Source: Bidens hawaiensis (lineage: Eukaryota; Streptophyta; Magnoliopsida; Asterales; Asteraceae). Taken from it: a DNA stretch of 64,000 bases. Below the pieces are notes generated by a model. The model did no database searches. It saw nothing but the letters and a program-made list of their open reading frames with translations, and was not told the DNA's origin. This document shows, in pieces, positions 33,403 to 46,696 of this stretch (position 1 is the first letter of the stretch; the number at the start of each line of letters is the position of its first letter). The stretch is from positions 1 through 64,000 of the forward strand of contig JAIQDT010001748.1 in assembly GCA_021521415.1 (NCBI GenBank), given 5' to 3'. The translations under genes and the position numbers were made by a program.

Positions 33403-34122
33403 TGTTGGAAGTTTTAAAGTGTCTGAATGGATTCTTAATTAAGAAATGGTTAAAGTTTTCTACATCGGATTGGGAACAAAATAAAGAGTGGTCTATAAGG
33501 TAGAGCATTTACCACTCATTTAAATCTTTATGACATGTTTTACCACAAGTCCTATGCGCGCGCGGGGGGATTGGGTGGTGCAAATTTGGGTTTTTGGACT
33601 AGAAATTCTTCGAACTCGTGCATGCCCGCACGTCCTGCAGACACGAATGCAGGTCCAAAAACCCAAGCCCGCGTGAGACAATTTTTTGAATTTGTTTTTG
33701 AAATTCAAAATCTGTTGGCCTGGTCAAGATTATTAATGATCATTATGATGATAATGATTATTATTTTCGGTTTTCAATTCTGCACTAATGATCATTATTT
33801 AAATATTTTTACAATTTAATGGTTATCAATTAGAACTGAGTATGTTTATGATTGTTTGGTTATAAAACCATGACTAGTGCTTCTGTTTGAGACACACCAA
33901 CACACACTTCTTCTTCTTCCTCTTTGCTACAATAACATTGTTACAGTATCGTTTCAGGCAAGTGATCAAGTCCAGCAATACTACGCTTCTGCTTCGAATC
34001 GGAGTACCCTGGGAACAGACCACGAATCTGTTTAAGGGAATTGTGTCAAACACAAGCCCTGTTCACCGTTTCTTGTTTATTTCTTTTCTTTTTCAAGATT
34101 TTATTACACAAGATTACTAACA
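33403..34122 (+). repeat. Copia-B 5' LTR (unit 1)
   Basis: 720 bp, TGTTGGAAGTTTTAAAG to ATTACTAACA. The same length occurs in units 2 and 3. The right limit was fixed by comparison with the 3' LTR remnant ending at 60150. Confidence 0.85.
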
Positions 34123-34455
34123 AACTTAAACAGATTACTTATTATTCTTGTGATTTCGTTTAAGAATGGAATCCCAACCCATGACTATTGTCGCCCTTGC
34201 AATCGTGATTTCCGCTGTTGCTGTCAGAACCGGTTTGTTTGCTCCGCTGCCTGCTGCAGTCACGTCTCATGCTGAGAAACCGAAAAAGTTCATCGGTGTA
34301 AATTTCAAATAGTGGCAGCAAAAAATGTTCTTTTATTTGACCACTTTGAACTTCGCGAGGTTCTAGACTAAAACCGTTCCCCAAGTTGATGGAGGGGAAA
34401 TGATGCACAATTATTGAGCACGGTTCAGGCTTGGAATCGTTCGAATTTCTTGTTG
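34123..34455 (+). pseudogene. Copia-B gag start, cut by the unit junction (unit 1)
   Basis: After a 43-base leader, ATG at 34166 opens a gag beginning MESQPMTI. It has an in-frame stop after about 46 codons, continues as a WQQKMFFYLTTLNF block typical of copia gag, and stops at the junction with copia-A 3' sequence at 34455/34456. Confidence 0.75.
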
Positions 34456-36094
34456 TTGATGTGTAGATAGGTTTGACAAATGAGTAAGTATCATAGTGAT
34501 ATAAACTTAAATATCTGCCTATACTAGTGGTTACACTCTTATGAAGCGGTTGCTGACTCCAAATAAGTCATATTGATGAAGGCAAAAATCCTAATAGTCA
34601 GTCATACACGAGCCCGTTAGTGATTGGTCACAATGAAAATTATTTCTTGCTTTAGCTTCATATATTGAAAAATATCAAAAATTATTGAAAAAGCAGAAAA
34701 ATTGCAAAATGCTCAAAAAGTGTACAAAAATCAACAACAAAATTTTTGATAATTTTATCAAACAAAAAGGGGTATATTAGAACCACGTAATGTGGGGCAA
34801 ACAAGTAAGTCCTAAACACTTTATATGAAGGCATAAGTCAACAAGGCTAGTAAGTCCATGATTCAACCTTTACATATTGTTTGAAAGAACAGTTTGCAAA
34901 AAGTCTATGAAGCTCAAAACGTTTTGATCAATCATTAGGGGGTCATAGTCAATTCGGGGTGATACTGATGAACACAAAGTATGCCCGAAGTATGATGGAG
35001 TTTGTAACATGCGGATTAACAGGGGACCACACAAGTATTGTGCCTAATTATACCTTAACGTATCACGGTGAAATCAAAATACTTGTTAAGTTTAAAGTGG
35101 ACCAATATATCTACAATCGACTTTGGGTTCTTGGCATACTAATATCCAAATAGAAGTGTGATCTAGGACATTATAGACAATGTGATTCCATGTAGTGATC
35201 TTTCTCGCAAAAATATTAAAGTTCTTAGAAAATTATGTAAATATTATTGTTATATAATATTAAATTCATCTTTACTCCTATCTTTTTCATTTTTCTTGTT
35301 TTATTTTATATTTCAACTTCAAAATATTATGTGTATATATGTATTTGAAATATTATAATATATGAAAATTCCAAAAAGGTTTTAAGTTTTTTATGTGTTT
35401 GTACATATTTTGTTAAATCTTTGTTTTATTCAAAATCATGTGTTTTATTGTCAAGGTCGTTCATACAAAGTTCGTTGGAAACCTGGGACTTAAACAGATC
35501 ATTTACAATATGAGAGACTGAAATTGATATTTTATGAAAAGTCAAGATAAATAAAATTTCAGAGTTATTCTGCAAATACTTAAAACCAAAGGCATGTTTT
35601 GGAAAAGAAAATTCTTCTTTGACCCTTAAGAGGGTCTGTGAACGAATCTTATTCGCTCTAAATTTTTGTGCAGCTCTACATGGACATGTAGATCAAGATC
35701 AAGTGTCCTGGGCTTCATAGACTGAAGTTGCCGATGCTGAAGCACTTAAAAGAAAACGAGAACGTGACAGTTGGTAGTTGAACCCAAAAATGAACTGACT
35801 ATGTCTGAAGATCAATCGAAGGCCAAAGCAAAGAAACAAGTCGGCACAAGAAAGTCAACAAAGGAAAATTAGATGTCGAGCCTCCTGCATCTAATGTTTC
35901 TAAAATTTGCTGCTGTCGATCCTTCCCAGGAAATAAGATTAAAGTTCAAGTCTTCAAGATCGGAAAATAAAGAACTGTCAAGATCCAATCTCGTTCAAGC
36001 TCTTGGATCAAGACAGCTACTAGATTTCAAGAAATAAAGACGAAGCTAGGAACTTGTTGAAGGTTTCTGGACATACACAATCCTAAAGGGAGAT

Positions 36095-36375
36095 TGTAGG
36101 GCCAATATTCTATATTAGTTTTAGGATTGCGTATGTCTTTATATTTGCTTAGAGTCGGTGTATTACGTACCTCAGTACGTTTATTTTGTAAGAACAAAAT
36201 GTAATTGTTGGAGAAATGGGGACCCTATATAAAGGGTCACTTAACTCATTTCTCCACAACCCTTTGTGAATAAACCTTGGCATTTTATTTCATCCAAGTA
36301 ACATACAAACTCTCAAACTCTCTCTAAACCCTAACCCATCTCCTTAACTTTCGGCCTCCCTTACCCACACACACA
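36095..36375 (+). repeat. Truncated copia-A LTR (unit 2)
   Basis: Same truncated LTR as in unit 1, with one more T in the CCCTTTGTG stretch. Preceded by copia-A 3' sequence from 34456 and followed by the gene-like fragment (36376-37050). Confidence 0.9.
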
Positions 36376-37050
36376 GGTTCAATGATCTTTAATGAATAAG
36401 CAGAACTTTACGTGAGGCGTCGGTTTTGGATGGTCGTCTCAAAGCATCCAATCTCGCTTTACTCCATAGATGAATGCTTTTAAAAAGCTACGACTACGTA
36501 CTCAACTCTATAGGCAAGGGTTATCAAGGAAGTGTATATAAATTAATAACAAGTCATGGTCAACTTTATCGTAAGATGTGCGTGGCATGGCAGAGGTGTG
36601 GGAAACTATTGCAAGGGTCGGGGAAGAATTGTGATCAAGATAAACATAGATATTGACTCAATGGTCAGTTCATAATTAAAATGATCAGTTCATAATTAAA
36701 ATGTTCATAAAAAATACTTAGACTTTATAAATCTAATTTCTGAATTTACATAAATGGCTTTGTAGCTATACATTAAAAAAAATTAACGAGGTATAAAATA
36801 AGTAATATAATCAAGGTCGGTAAAAATATAAACAAATAAATTTTTCTACAATTTTATGGGTATTTATTGTATAAACAATAACAATAAATTATAATTTTTT
36901 TTTACGACGGTGACTTTCATTTTTGTGTTTAGGTCAACAGACTCTCCAAAATCGAGAGCTTCGTTGCCCTATACTGGCCAGACTATGATCGTTGTGCTAG
37001 GAAACCATGTTGTCGGCTCCCACGTGACGATCGTTATGCTGCCATAAGAG
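36376..37050 (+). pseudogene. Unrecognised decayed gene fragment (unit 2)
   Basis: Copy of the fragment at 26136 with the same stops. It includes the 21-bp duplication containing CAGTTCATAATTAAAATG. No family assigned. Confidence 0.35.
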
Positions 37051-37060
37051 AATAACTCTT

Positions 37061-37289
37061 TGGCGTAACACACAGTGAGACGAGAACCCGAGTGAGCTCG
37101 GGATTTGAACTAACACACAGTGGGACAAAATCCCGGATGAGTTTGGGATTTAAACTGATAACCTCACAAGACCTAACTCAAATCATTCATTTTCATAATT
37201 TACCAAAAGTGATACAAGTAGGGATCGAACTTGGGTTTGTACTAAAAAACGCAAGTCTTCCTGTCACTAGACCACAAATGGTGGATTGA
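37061..37289 (-). mobile_element. tRNA-derived SINE (unit 2)
   Basis: Copy of the SINE at 26800, with the A and B boxes unchanged apart from point differences nearby. Confidence 0.55.
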
Positions 37290-37568
37290 CAATAAATAAT
37301 AAATAATTTTTATATCATTAATAATAATAGTCACAAAAGACAAAACAAAAAAAGTATATAATAAAAATCAACATTTTGAGCGGGCCTTTTATTCCATGAC
37401 CTTTTTTTCTATGTACAATGCATTTCACTCAAAAGGAAAAACTTCGAACATCTCATACCTCTAAAAATGTACAAGATTGAAGTTGTAGGTCCAAATTTCC
37501 TAAATAAACCGACAACTTACAACTTAGTACCACCTAGACGCGAGATCGGATGCCATCCTAAGTAAATT

Positions 37569-39132
37569 CTAGTAGCCAAACTCATGATCATATAAGGTGT
37601 AGTAACCGATTGTATCGTGTAATGAATCTTGAAAACCCAAACCAGAAAACGGGTCTTGGTGATTGTTTCCATGCTCTAAGTTCTCGATTGGGCAAAGATG
37701 TTTCCAAAACGATTGAAGATCTTCAACGGTTCCTGGGGATCCTATATCATAGTAGTTATTTTTAATGTCAAATTCTTTCTCTATGGATGAAGTAGTACTA
37801 GTAGAGGAAGAGCTATCATCTTCAAAAGTCACTGACGATTGAGTCACAATAACATCGGTTACATGATTAACATGATGCCGTGTATTATCGATATCATCGG
37901 ATTCAAACGTTGATGATACGTTTGAATTATTTGGGCTGTTAGTTTCATGCATCAGGTTGTGTGTCCCACGTTTCTTGAGACGAGTATGCCAGTAATTCTT
38001 GATTTCGTTATCAGTCCGACCAGGAAGTCTTGTTGCAATTGCTGACCACCTGTAAATAAATTAAAGAAAGGAGGGCATAAATTAGTATTTAATACACTTG
38101 ATCAAAACTATATGTCATTCTTAAGAGAATCTAAATAAATTCCTTGGAATTAAATTAATAAACGTGGGTTAGACAGGCTTGTCGGCAAGTGATTTAGACA
38201 TCCATGTTACATTTTATCCAACTAATCATGTACACACTAAACAACTTTTCTGAACCATCGGTTCCGTCTGGTCAAATGCCTTTTCTTTACACTTTAATGT
38301 GTAGTTGAGTTATTGAAACATACGTAGACTCAGTCGATAAATTATTAATGAAATTAATTAGGGAGTCGATATATGAGTATGTGAAGATGGATAAATTTTA
38401 GACGCTACATATATGTGACACTTTAGGCAAATCACTTGTCGTTTATTGTGTTATTGTTCATATGAGTGATGGACATGAAGAGTGCTTCATATCAAATGTC
38501 AATGATGTGTGGGTAACTTCGTATTTAAGTCTCCTTGCGTGAGAGTAATTCTACACTAGATGGTCTCCTTGAAAGTTTTCATTCAGGCAATCAAAACCAA
38601 ATATGTATAGACAGATCAAACAATACCGGTTGGTACGATAAGTTCAATGTTGGCTATTAACTAGAAAAATCTTTAGGTACTTAATTAATAGATATACCAT
38701 AGGAAAGTTGGTTTGTTAATGGATTTTGAAATAAACCATTGATTATAATTATCTATGCATATATACCTATTGCCAAGAAGTGAGTGAGAATGTAGTATGA
38801 TTTCTTCTTCTTCCTTGGAGAAGTTCCCTCTCTTTATGTTAGGCTTTAGATAATTCATCCACCGAAGTCTGCAACTCTTCCCGCTTCTCGATAACCCTGA
38901 TTAAAGACAACATAGAAACTATAAGAAATCATGCTATATATTTCAATATCACATAATCATATATAGATCCGAAGTATATGAATCCTCGGATTTTTTTACC
39001 AGCAAATTTGGGCATATGAGACCAGTTCCAGATGCCATATCTATTAATATAAGCAACCAACTTTTGATCTTCTTCAAGGCTCCATGAACCTTTCTTTAAA
39101 CCTGTGTTCATCTCACCACTTGGAGACCTCAT
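37569..39132 (-). CDS. R2R3-MYB transcription factor MYB-B2
   Basis: Exons 39000-39132, 38767-38896 and 37569-38049, same lengths and splice sites as MYB-B1; 247 residues. The DNA-binding domain has the consensus state at both sites that vary in the other copies: Arg67 in the linker and Asn106 in the R3 helix. It is therefore the copy most likely to bind DNA in the usual way. Its changes lie in the C-terminal half: Ser to Asn before the YYD block, Gln to His in the SFWKQL motif (SFWKHL), and Ser to Leu near residue 225. The reading frame is intact. Function is expected to match MYB-B1; the pathway is unknown. Confidence 0.9.
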
Positions 39133-39459
39133 CACTTCTTAATGTATAAACTATATTCAAATCAGTAGTGTAGTATCATGAACTGATGTGGTATAGTGAC
39201 TGTTTGAGTGCTATAAATAATGATCATTATAAGCGTACGTAATAGATATTCTGAAGCAGCTTCCTCTCAACCACCAAGCAACTTCCATTATCAGTAAATT
39301 CTGTGGTGCAATCATGTTGGTCAAAGTAAACACGTACTATATAAGTAAGCAGTCTTGACGCCAAAAGTATCAAGGATAATAAGCATAAAAATATTCCATA
39401 GATAACATAAAAAATAGTACTGTCTACGCGTCGTACGTACAATGTCTAGATTTGAAAAT

Positions 39460-40904
39460 ACATGCATGGGGTGATGAAATAATACATGGTGAGATGCACA
39501 TGTGTTTTAAATTAATTGATGGAAACATTGCGGTGCTCTTTTAAATTCACTTCTAACAAAAAGTTTTGTCCCACAACAGGTCACGGATTGATAATGTTGG
39601 GTTTCAATGTTTCTCAAGTAGTCTTCCATGATTGACTACTTCAGTACTTCTACACCAACCGTACTAATTTTCTCTCTCTCTCTCTCTCTCAATCTATAAA
39701 CTCTTCTCTCTCAATCAATAAACCTTGGATAATTTTGGGCATTCATCTTTCACCTCTTCTAAATTGTTTATTATTGATTATTGGGTGGACTTAGCTACCC
39801 CTCAACTTTTCATCGGCAGTGAAAATTTTTTTTATTTAGTCGGTTTTCGTATTTCGTTATCCCTGAAACAATATAACGGTACCCCTATTTGTTTAAAATC
39901 CAATCAAACAAAAAGCTAAAACCAATTAAGGTTTAAAGCATAACCAAATTAAAGCTCAAACCAAATAAAATCATTGTCTGTTGTTCCTTTACGCTTGGAC
40001 ATTTAGACCAGGCCGGCATCAACATTCAACGAAGCAAAGTTTCATTCAGACACTGTCCAGCCCACGCTGCTTCCACCCCATGCTGCACATCCCCCTGCCG
40101 CTCTCCTCAGGTCACCAGACCTCCACGTTGCAGTCGATTAGCCGACGGCCGGTGTTCCGATAATCCCTCTTCCACGTTTGACTTATACTTATTCATTTTA
40201 GGTATTCTCCTACTTTTATCTAAAATTGTAATTGTTAATTTGTTTATATAAATTGTTAATTTGAATTTTTTTTTAATTATAGGCAATCAAATATCTGAAT
40301 GATTGGTTATGGTTTATTGGATATTTTGACAATGTAAATTGGAATAGACTAGCTATATAGGGTTTAAATTTTGTTTCTTTTAAAACTATTGAACATGAAA
40401 ATGAAAAAGTCTTATTAGTAATCTTTTTAAACGAAAATTCCAATAAAATGATGATATTGAATTATTGATCCAACATGTTAAAAAACTTATTATAAGAAAT
40501 ATGATAAAAAAATTCAGTTTTTGTATGAAATATGATAAAAAAAATTTCATTTTGCATTGTACAAAATACGGTATATATATATTTTTTAAACATTACTCCT
40601 GAAATTTCCGTCTAGATCCGCCACTAATTGATTGTAATCTTCATCGAGATTTCATATGCACAAAGAGTGTACTAACAATTGGGCCCTTATATATAATTCT
40701 ATTTTTTTAAGAAAAAAATATGATAATTCCGATAACTAATAAACAAAACAAAGTTAATTTTAACAACCCGATGGTTGTTTAGGAAAGATAATTTCTGAAA
40801 ATATATACAAAGTTATCTATCTTAGTAATTACTAATTAGCGATCTAGAAATCGTAGTAACTACTAATTAGCGATCTAGCAATCGAGTTCAAGTAATAGAA
40901 ACAA

Positions 40905-40966
<62 letters not shown>

Positions 40967-43311
40967 GCATCTAAATTGTAATAATTTTAAACTTGGATTA
41001 AAATATGATGCTACTCATTTAATTTGGAAATTTAAGAAAACATATACTCTCTATAGGCCTATAGGGTATGGATCGGTAAGCACCTCTTATTAATCCGATA
41101 TGACCCCCCTTTTCATTCGAATGAGAATAGTGGACCCCCCCCTCATTTCACTAGTAAAGTGAAGTCACTGATTATGGTCACACACATTAGTGGCTAATCA
41201 TATAATTTTTTGTTTTTTTATCTTTTTAAAATTTTATTATATTAAATAATGAAATGGTAAGAAAGATGTAGAATGAGGGGAATGAAGCATACCAATAAGG
41301 ACGACAACAGACCGAGTATTGGTAATCTCATGCCCATACCCGTTTGTAAAAATGTGTCTCATACCCGGCCCATTACCCCGTTGGGTATTTGCCGGATAAT
41401 TACCCATTTGGTATCGGGCATACCCGCTGGTATCAGGTATACCCATTGAAATTTTCAAGTACATTTTTTTATCATTATAATTCTTTTATACCTTTTATAC
41501 ATACAACAATTATTACAAATTAAAATATAATACACTCCATATATATAAGCATTACGATAAATCAATAATATCATTATAATTTTATATATTTTTTTATAAA
41601 CACACTTCACAACCTACAAAATATAAATAATTTTTCGAGTATATGATTCGGGTAAATGGGTATACGTTTTCGGGTAGTTGGGTCGGGCATCATCTAATCT
41701 CATACTCGGTCCATCGGGTTTCGAGTATACCCGTCCCATTTGTTTCGGATATACCGGGCTCGAGCTTTTTTTTCAATCAATCTCTACATACCATTGTTTT
41801 AGTCAGGTTGACCGGTTCAACCGGAATTCAGTTGTTTAGCCGGTCCGACTAGTCAAGAGAACCGGTTCACACGCAAGTTATGTAAAATTAGCCGATCCGA
41901 CTAGTGGAGAAGAACCGGTTCACACGTAAGTTATGTAAATTCAGGAAATGTTAAATAAAAACAACCATTTCTTGAACAAAGGATCGAACTCAAGACATGT
42001 TAATAAAAACAATTATTATATGTAAACTAAGCTTACCTAAAAAACAAAAAACTTCACAATGATTTTTGTAATAAGAAACAATTAATCTAGCAGTAGACTA
42101 ATAATATGTTCAAATTTTGATAATAGTATTTTTGTTAATTATATTCCTAAATATTTGAAAATCTTATTTTATTTTGTATATTGTGTAATTTTTAACTAAT
42201 TTATAGTGTTATCCGGTTCTTAAGTCTAAGCGGGCAGGTTCAACCGATCCAACTAATGAACCAGTTATGTGTATGGTTTAATGTCTAATCCGGTTACAAA
42301 AATATTGATCCATACGACCATACCACTAACTAAAGGATGAGAAAGAAAAATAAGGAAGAGAAAGCTAACTTAAAAAAACGATGAGAAAGAAAAATAAGGA
42401 AGAGAAAGCTAACTTAAAAAAACAAGATGAAATGGTTTAAATGAAACATACCTACCAACCTTAGTACAAATTATTCCACACTCATTTGAAACATGAAATA
42501 AAGCTAACTTTTTTTTTCTTTAGAATAATAAAGCTAACTACTTTGCTAGTTTGCCTTTTATTTTCCTCGTTCAGCTAACCTTTTTCGTTCTTAGTCTTCT
42601 TCCTTCACGCACCCACACAATTGACTATATAACTTATTAATATATATGCATACAAATATCAAGTCAATGTTGACGGCTTTAAGTGGCTTACGGAACTAGT
42701 GTTGTGTAAGAAAACGAAAAGACTATTTCGAAATACGAAAAAATAGAAAACCTAAACCGAACCAAAATGAAAATCTAACGATTTGACTTTGCAAACACCG
42801 AATTCAGTTTTGGTTTGCATGTGATAATAACCAAAAAAAAAAAAAAAGGACCTAACCGAATTTCTACATATTTACTTTTATATTATTTTGTTTTCTATTT
42901 CGCATAATTTATATTAACTAAAAATAAGTAACTCAAATATTTCGGTCAAATGAAAAATAATCAATTAGTTAATAATATATAAAATTAATTATACATAAAT
43001 TTATTATTTTCGACAAACTTTTTTTTTTGGGCAAAAATTTTCAAGTTTAAATAGCAAAAACAGAAAAAATCAAAACCAATTGGTTTTAAAAATCTAAAAT
43101 CCAAAGTTTCAGTTTTTGATTTGGTTTTAGCCCAAAGCAACCCAAACTGAATCGTGGACACCCTTATCGCGCATAGCAGGCAAGGAAGCTAGCAAAATGG
43201 TGGAGGTCTCCTTTGCAGGAGATGCCCTCACCTCTAGCTCAAAGGTAAGCCGCCATGTTGCCCACTTTGAGGTAAGAGTCATGCTAATCTCGTTTTCCTC
43301 AACGGTATTTT
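39460..43311. other. Non-coding part of unit 2
   Basis: Copies of the unit 1 microsatellites, foldback (41281-41766), CCGGTT direct repeat (about 41806-41945) and AT-rich stretch. No additional gene is seen. A tandem duplication of a GAGAAAGAAAAATAAGGAAG block at about 42335-42420 is specific to this unit among the copies that retain this area. Confidence 0.6.
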
Positions 43312-43723
43312 TGTAAGGCCCCGGTCCCGGTGCTCTACATTAGAGTTGGATTTACTCATAAACACAGTTTAAATATCAGAATTAAATAAAACTTTTCGCA
43401 GAATATAAAAACATCAAACATTTATTACAAAATATTAAAATCTTATCCTTAAACTTTCAAATTATCTGAACATAAAACATCATAACTTTTCTTCACTAGA
43501 TGTCAGTTAGCTCAGTCCGTGCCATGTGTCCCCCTCAAGCCATCCCATTCATCCTATTTGTCTGCGTGCATACTAAAACTCAGCTGCACTAAGTGAGTTA
43601 TAGTTAATCAGACAATATACATTACATTACATACACACACACACACACACATTTATGTGTATACGTATCCGTGGATACATATTACATACTTAAAACTGCT
43701 TCTTTCATTCATACTGACATACA
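43312..43723 (-). mobile_element. Gypsy-like LTR C, 3' end fragment (unit 2)
   Basis: As at 32997, with a longer (CA)n run near 43635. Cut by the copia-B LTR at 43723/43724. Confidence 0.75.
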
Positions 43724-44443
43724 TGTTGGAAGTTTTAAAGTGTCTGAATGGATTCTTAATTAAGAAATGGTTAAAGTTTTCCACATCGGATTGGGAACAA
43801 AATAAAGAGTGGTCTATAAGGTAGAGCCTTTACCACTCATTTAAATCTTTATGACATGTTTTACCACAAGTCCTATGCGCGCGCGGGGGGGTTGGGTGGT
43901 GCAAATTTGGGTTTTTGGACTAGAAATTCTTCGAACTCGTGCATGCCCGCACGTCCTGCAGACACGAATGCAGGTCCAAAAACCCAAGCCCGCGTGAGAC
44001 AATTTTTTGAATTTGTTTTTGAAATTCAAAATCTGTTGGCCTGGTTAAGATTATTAATGATCATTATGATGATAATGATTATTATTTTCGGTTTTCAATT
44101 CTGCACTAATGATCATTATTTAAATATTTTTACAATTTAATGGTTATCAATTAGAACTGAGTATGTTTATGATTGTTTGGTTATAAAACCATGACTCGTG
44201 CTTCTGTTCGAGACACACCAACACACACTTCTTCTTCTTCCTCTTTGCTACAATAACATTGTTACAGTTTCGTTTCAGGCAAGTGATCAAGTCCAGCAGT
44301 ACTACGCTTCTGCTTCGAATCGGAGTACCCTGGGAACAGACCACAAATCTGTTTAAGGGAATTGTGTCAAACACAAGCCCTGTTCACCGTTTCTTGTTTA
44401 TTTCTTTTCTTTTTCAAGATTTTATTACACAAGATTACTAACA
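43724..44443 (+). repeat. Copia-B 5' LTR (unit 2)
   Basis: 720 bp copy with the same limits as in unit 1. Confidence 0.85.
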
Positions 44444-44776
44444 AACTTAAACAGATTACTTATTATTCTTGTGATTTCGTTTAAGAATGGAATCCCAACC
44501 CATGACTATTGTCGTCCCTGCAATCGTGACTTCCGCTGTTGCTGTCAGAACCGGTTTGTTTGCTCTGCTGCCTGCTGCAGTCACGTCTCATGCTGAGAAA
44601 CCGAAAAAGTTAATCGGTGTAAATTTCAAATAGTGGCAGCAAAAGATGTTCTTTTATTTGACCACTTTGAACTTCGCGAGGTTCTTGACTAAAACCGTTC
44701 CCCAAGTTGATGGAGGGGAAATGATGCACAATTATTGAGCACGGTTCAGGCTTGGAATCGTTCGAATTTCTTGTTG
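44444..44776 (+). pseudogene. Copia-B gag start, cut by the unit junction (unit 2)
   Basis: ATG at 44487, with the same early stop as unit 1. Ends at the junction with copia-A 3' sequence (44776/44777), which is the same join as at 34455/34456. Confidence 0.75.
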
Positions 44777-46415
44777 TTGATGTGTAGATAGGTTTGACAA
44801 ATGAGTAAGTATCATAGTGATATAAACTTAAATATCTGCCTATACTAGTGGTTACACTCTTATGAAGCGGTTGCTGACTCCAAATAAGTCATATTGATGA
44901 AGGCAAAAATCCTAATAGTCAGTCATACACGAGCCCGTTAGTGATTGGTCACAATGAAAATTATTTCTTGCTTTAGCTTCATATATTGAAAAATATCAAA
45001 AATTATTGAAAAAGCAGAAAAATTGCAAAATGCTCAAAAAGTGTACAAAAATCAACAACAAAATTTTTGATAATTTTATCAAACAAAAAGGGGTATATTA
45101 GAACCACGTAATGTGGGGCAAACAAGTAAGTCCTAAACACTTTATATGAAGGCATAAGTCAACAAGGCTAGTAAGTCCATGATTCAACCTTTACATATTG
45201 TTTGAAAGAAAAGTTTGCAAAAAGTCTATGAAGCTCAAAACGTTTTGATCAATCATTAGGGGGTCATAGTCAATTCGGGGTGATACTGATGAACACAAAG
45301 TATGCCCGAAGTATGATGGAGTTTGTAACATGCGGATTAACAGGGGACCACATAAGTATTGTGCCTAATTATACCTTAACGTATCACGGTGAAATCAAAA
45401 TACTTGTTAAGTTTAAAGTGGACCAATATATCTACAATCGACTTTGGGTTCTTGGCATACTAATATCCAAATAGAAGTGTGATCTAGGACATTATAGACA
45501 ATGTGATTCCATGTAGTGATCTTTCTCGCAAAAATTTTTAAGTCCTTAGAAAATTATGTAAATATTATTGTTATATAATATTAAATTCATCTTTACTCCT
45601 ATCTTTTTCATTTTTCTTGTTTTATTTTATATTTCAACTTCAAAATATTATGTGTATATATGTATTTGAAATATTATAATATATGAAAATTCCAAAAAGA
45701 TTTTAAGTTTTTTATGTGTTTGTACATATTTTGTTAAATCTTTGTTTTATTCAAAATCATGTGTTTTATTGTCAAGGTCGTTCATACAAAGTTCGTTGGA
45801 AACCTAGGACTTAAACAGATCATTTACAATATGAGAGACTGAAATTGATATTTTATGAAAAGTCAAGATAAATAAAATTTCAGAGTTATTCTGCAAATAC
45901 TTCAAACCAAAGGCATGTTTTGGAAAAGAAAATTCTTCTTTGACCCTTAAGAGGGCCTGTGAACGAATCTTATTCGCTCTAAGTTTTTGTGCAGCTCTAC
46001 ATGGACATGTAGATCAAGATCAAGTGTCCTGGGCTTCATAGACTGAAGTTGCCGATGCTGAAGCACTTAAAAGAAAACGAGAACGTGACAGTTGGCAGTT
46101 GAACCCAAAAATGAACTGACTATGTCTGAAGATCAATCGAAGGACAAAGCAAAGAAACAAGTCGGCACAAGAAAGTCAACAAAGGAAAATTAGATGTCGA
46201 GCCTCCTGCATCTGATGTTTCTAAAATTTGCTGCTGTCGATCCTTCCCAGGAAATAAGATTAAAGTTCAAGTCTTCAAGATCGGAAAATAAAGAACTGTC
46301 AAGATCCAATCTCGTTCAAGCTCTTGGATCAAGACAGCTACTAGATTTCAAGAAATAAAGACGAAGCTAGGAACTTGTTGAAGGTTTCTGGACATACACA
46401 ATCCTAAAGGGAGAT

Positions 46416-46696
46416 TGTAGGGCCAATATTCTATATTAGTTTTAGGATTGCGTATGTCTTTATATTTGCTTAGAGTCGGTGTATTACGTACCTCAGTACG
46501 TTTATTTTGTAAGAACAAAATGTAATTGTTGGAGAAATGGGGACCCTATATAAAGGGTCACTTAACTCATTTCTCCACAACCCTTTGTGAATAAACCTTG
46601 GCATTTTATTTCATCCAAGTAACATACAAACTCTCAAACTCTCTCTAAACCCTAACCCATCTCCTTAACTTTCGGCCTCCCTTACCCACACACACA
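46416..46696 (+). repeat. Truncated copia-A LTR (unit 3)
   Basis: Same truncation point as in units 1 and 2, preceded by the polypurine tract. Confidence 0.9.

Larger units (their letters stand above)
24217..34455. repeat. Tandem unit 1 (10,239 bp)
   Basis: First of three head-to-tail units. It starts inside the 3' region of copia-A and ends inside copia-B gag. In order it contains: copia-A 3' region and truncated LTR, an unrecognised gene-like fragment, a minus-strand SINE, MYB-B1 (minus), AT-rich DNA with microsatellites, two foldback or duplicated repeats, a gypsy-like LTR end, the copia-B 5' LTR and the start of copia-B gag. By eye it differs from unit 2 at roughly 1-2% of positions. It lacks the 21-bp duplication that units 2 and 3 share near 36675 and 46996. 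Confidence 0.95.
34456..44776. repeat. Tandem unit 2 (10,321 bp)
   Basis: Same order of parts as unit 1. It carries a 21-bp tandem duplication near 36675 (shared with unit 3), a 50-60 bp duplication near 42330-42420 not present in unit 1, and a longer (ACT)n(AAT)n tract near 40905-40965. The left junction with unit 1 is a chimera of copia-B gag and copia-A 3' region. Confidence 0.95.
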
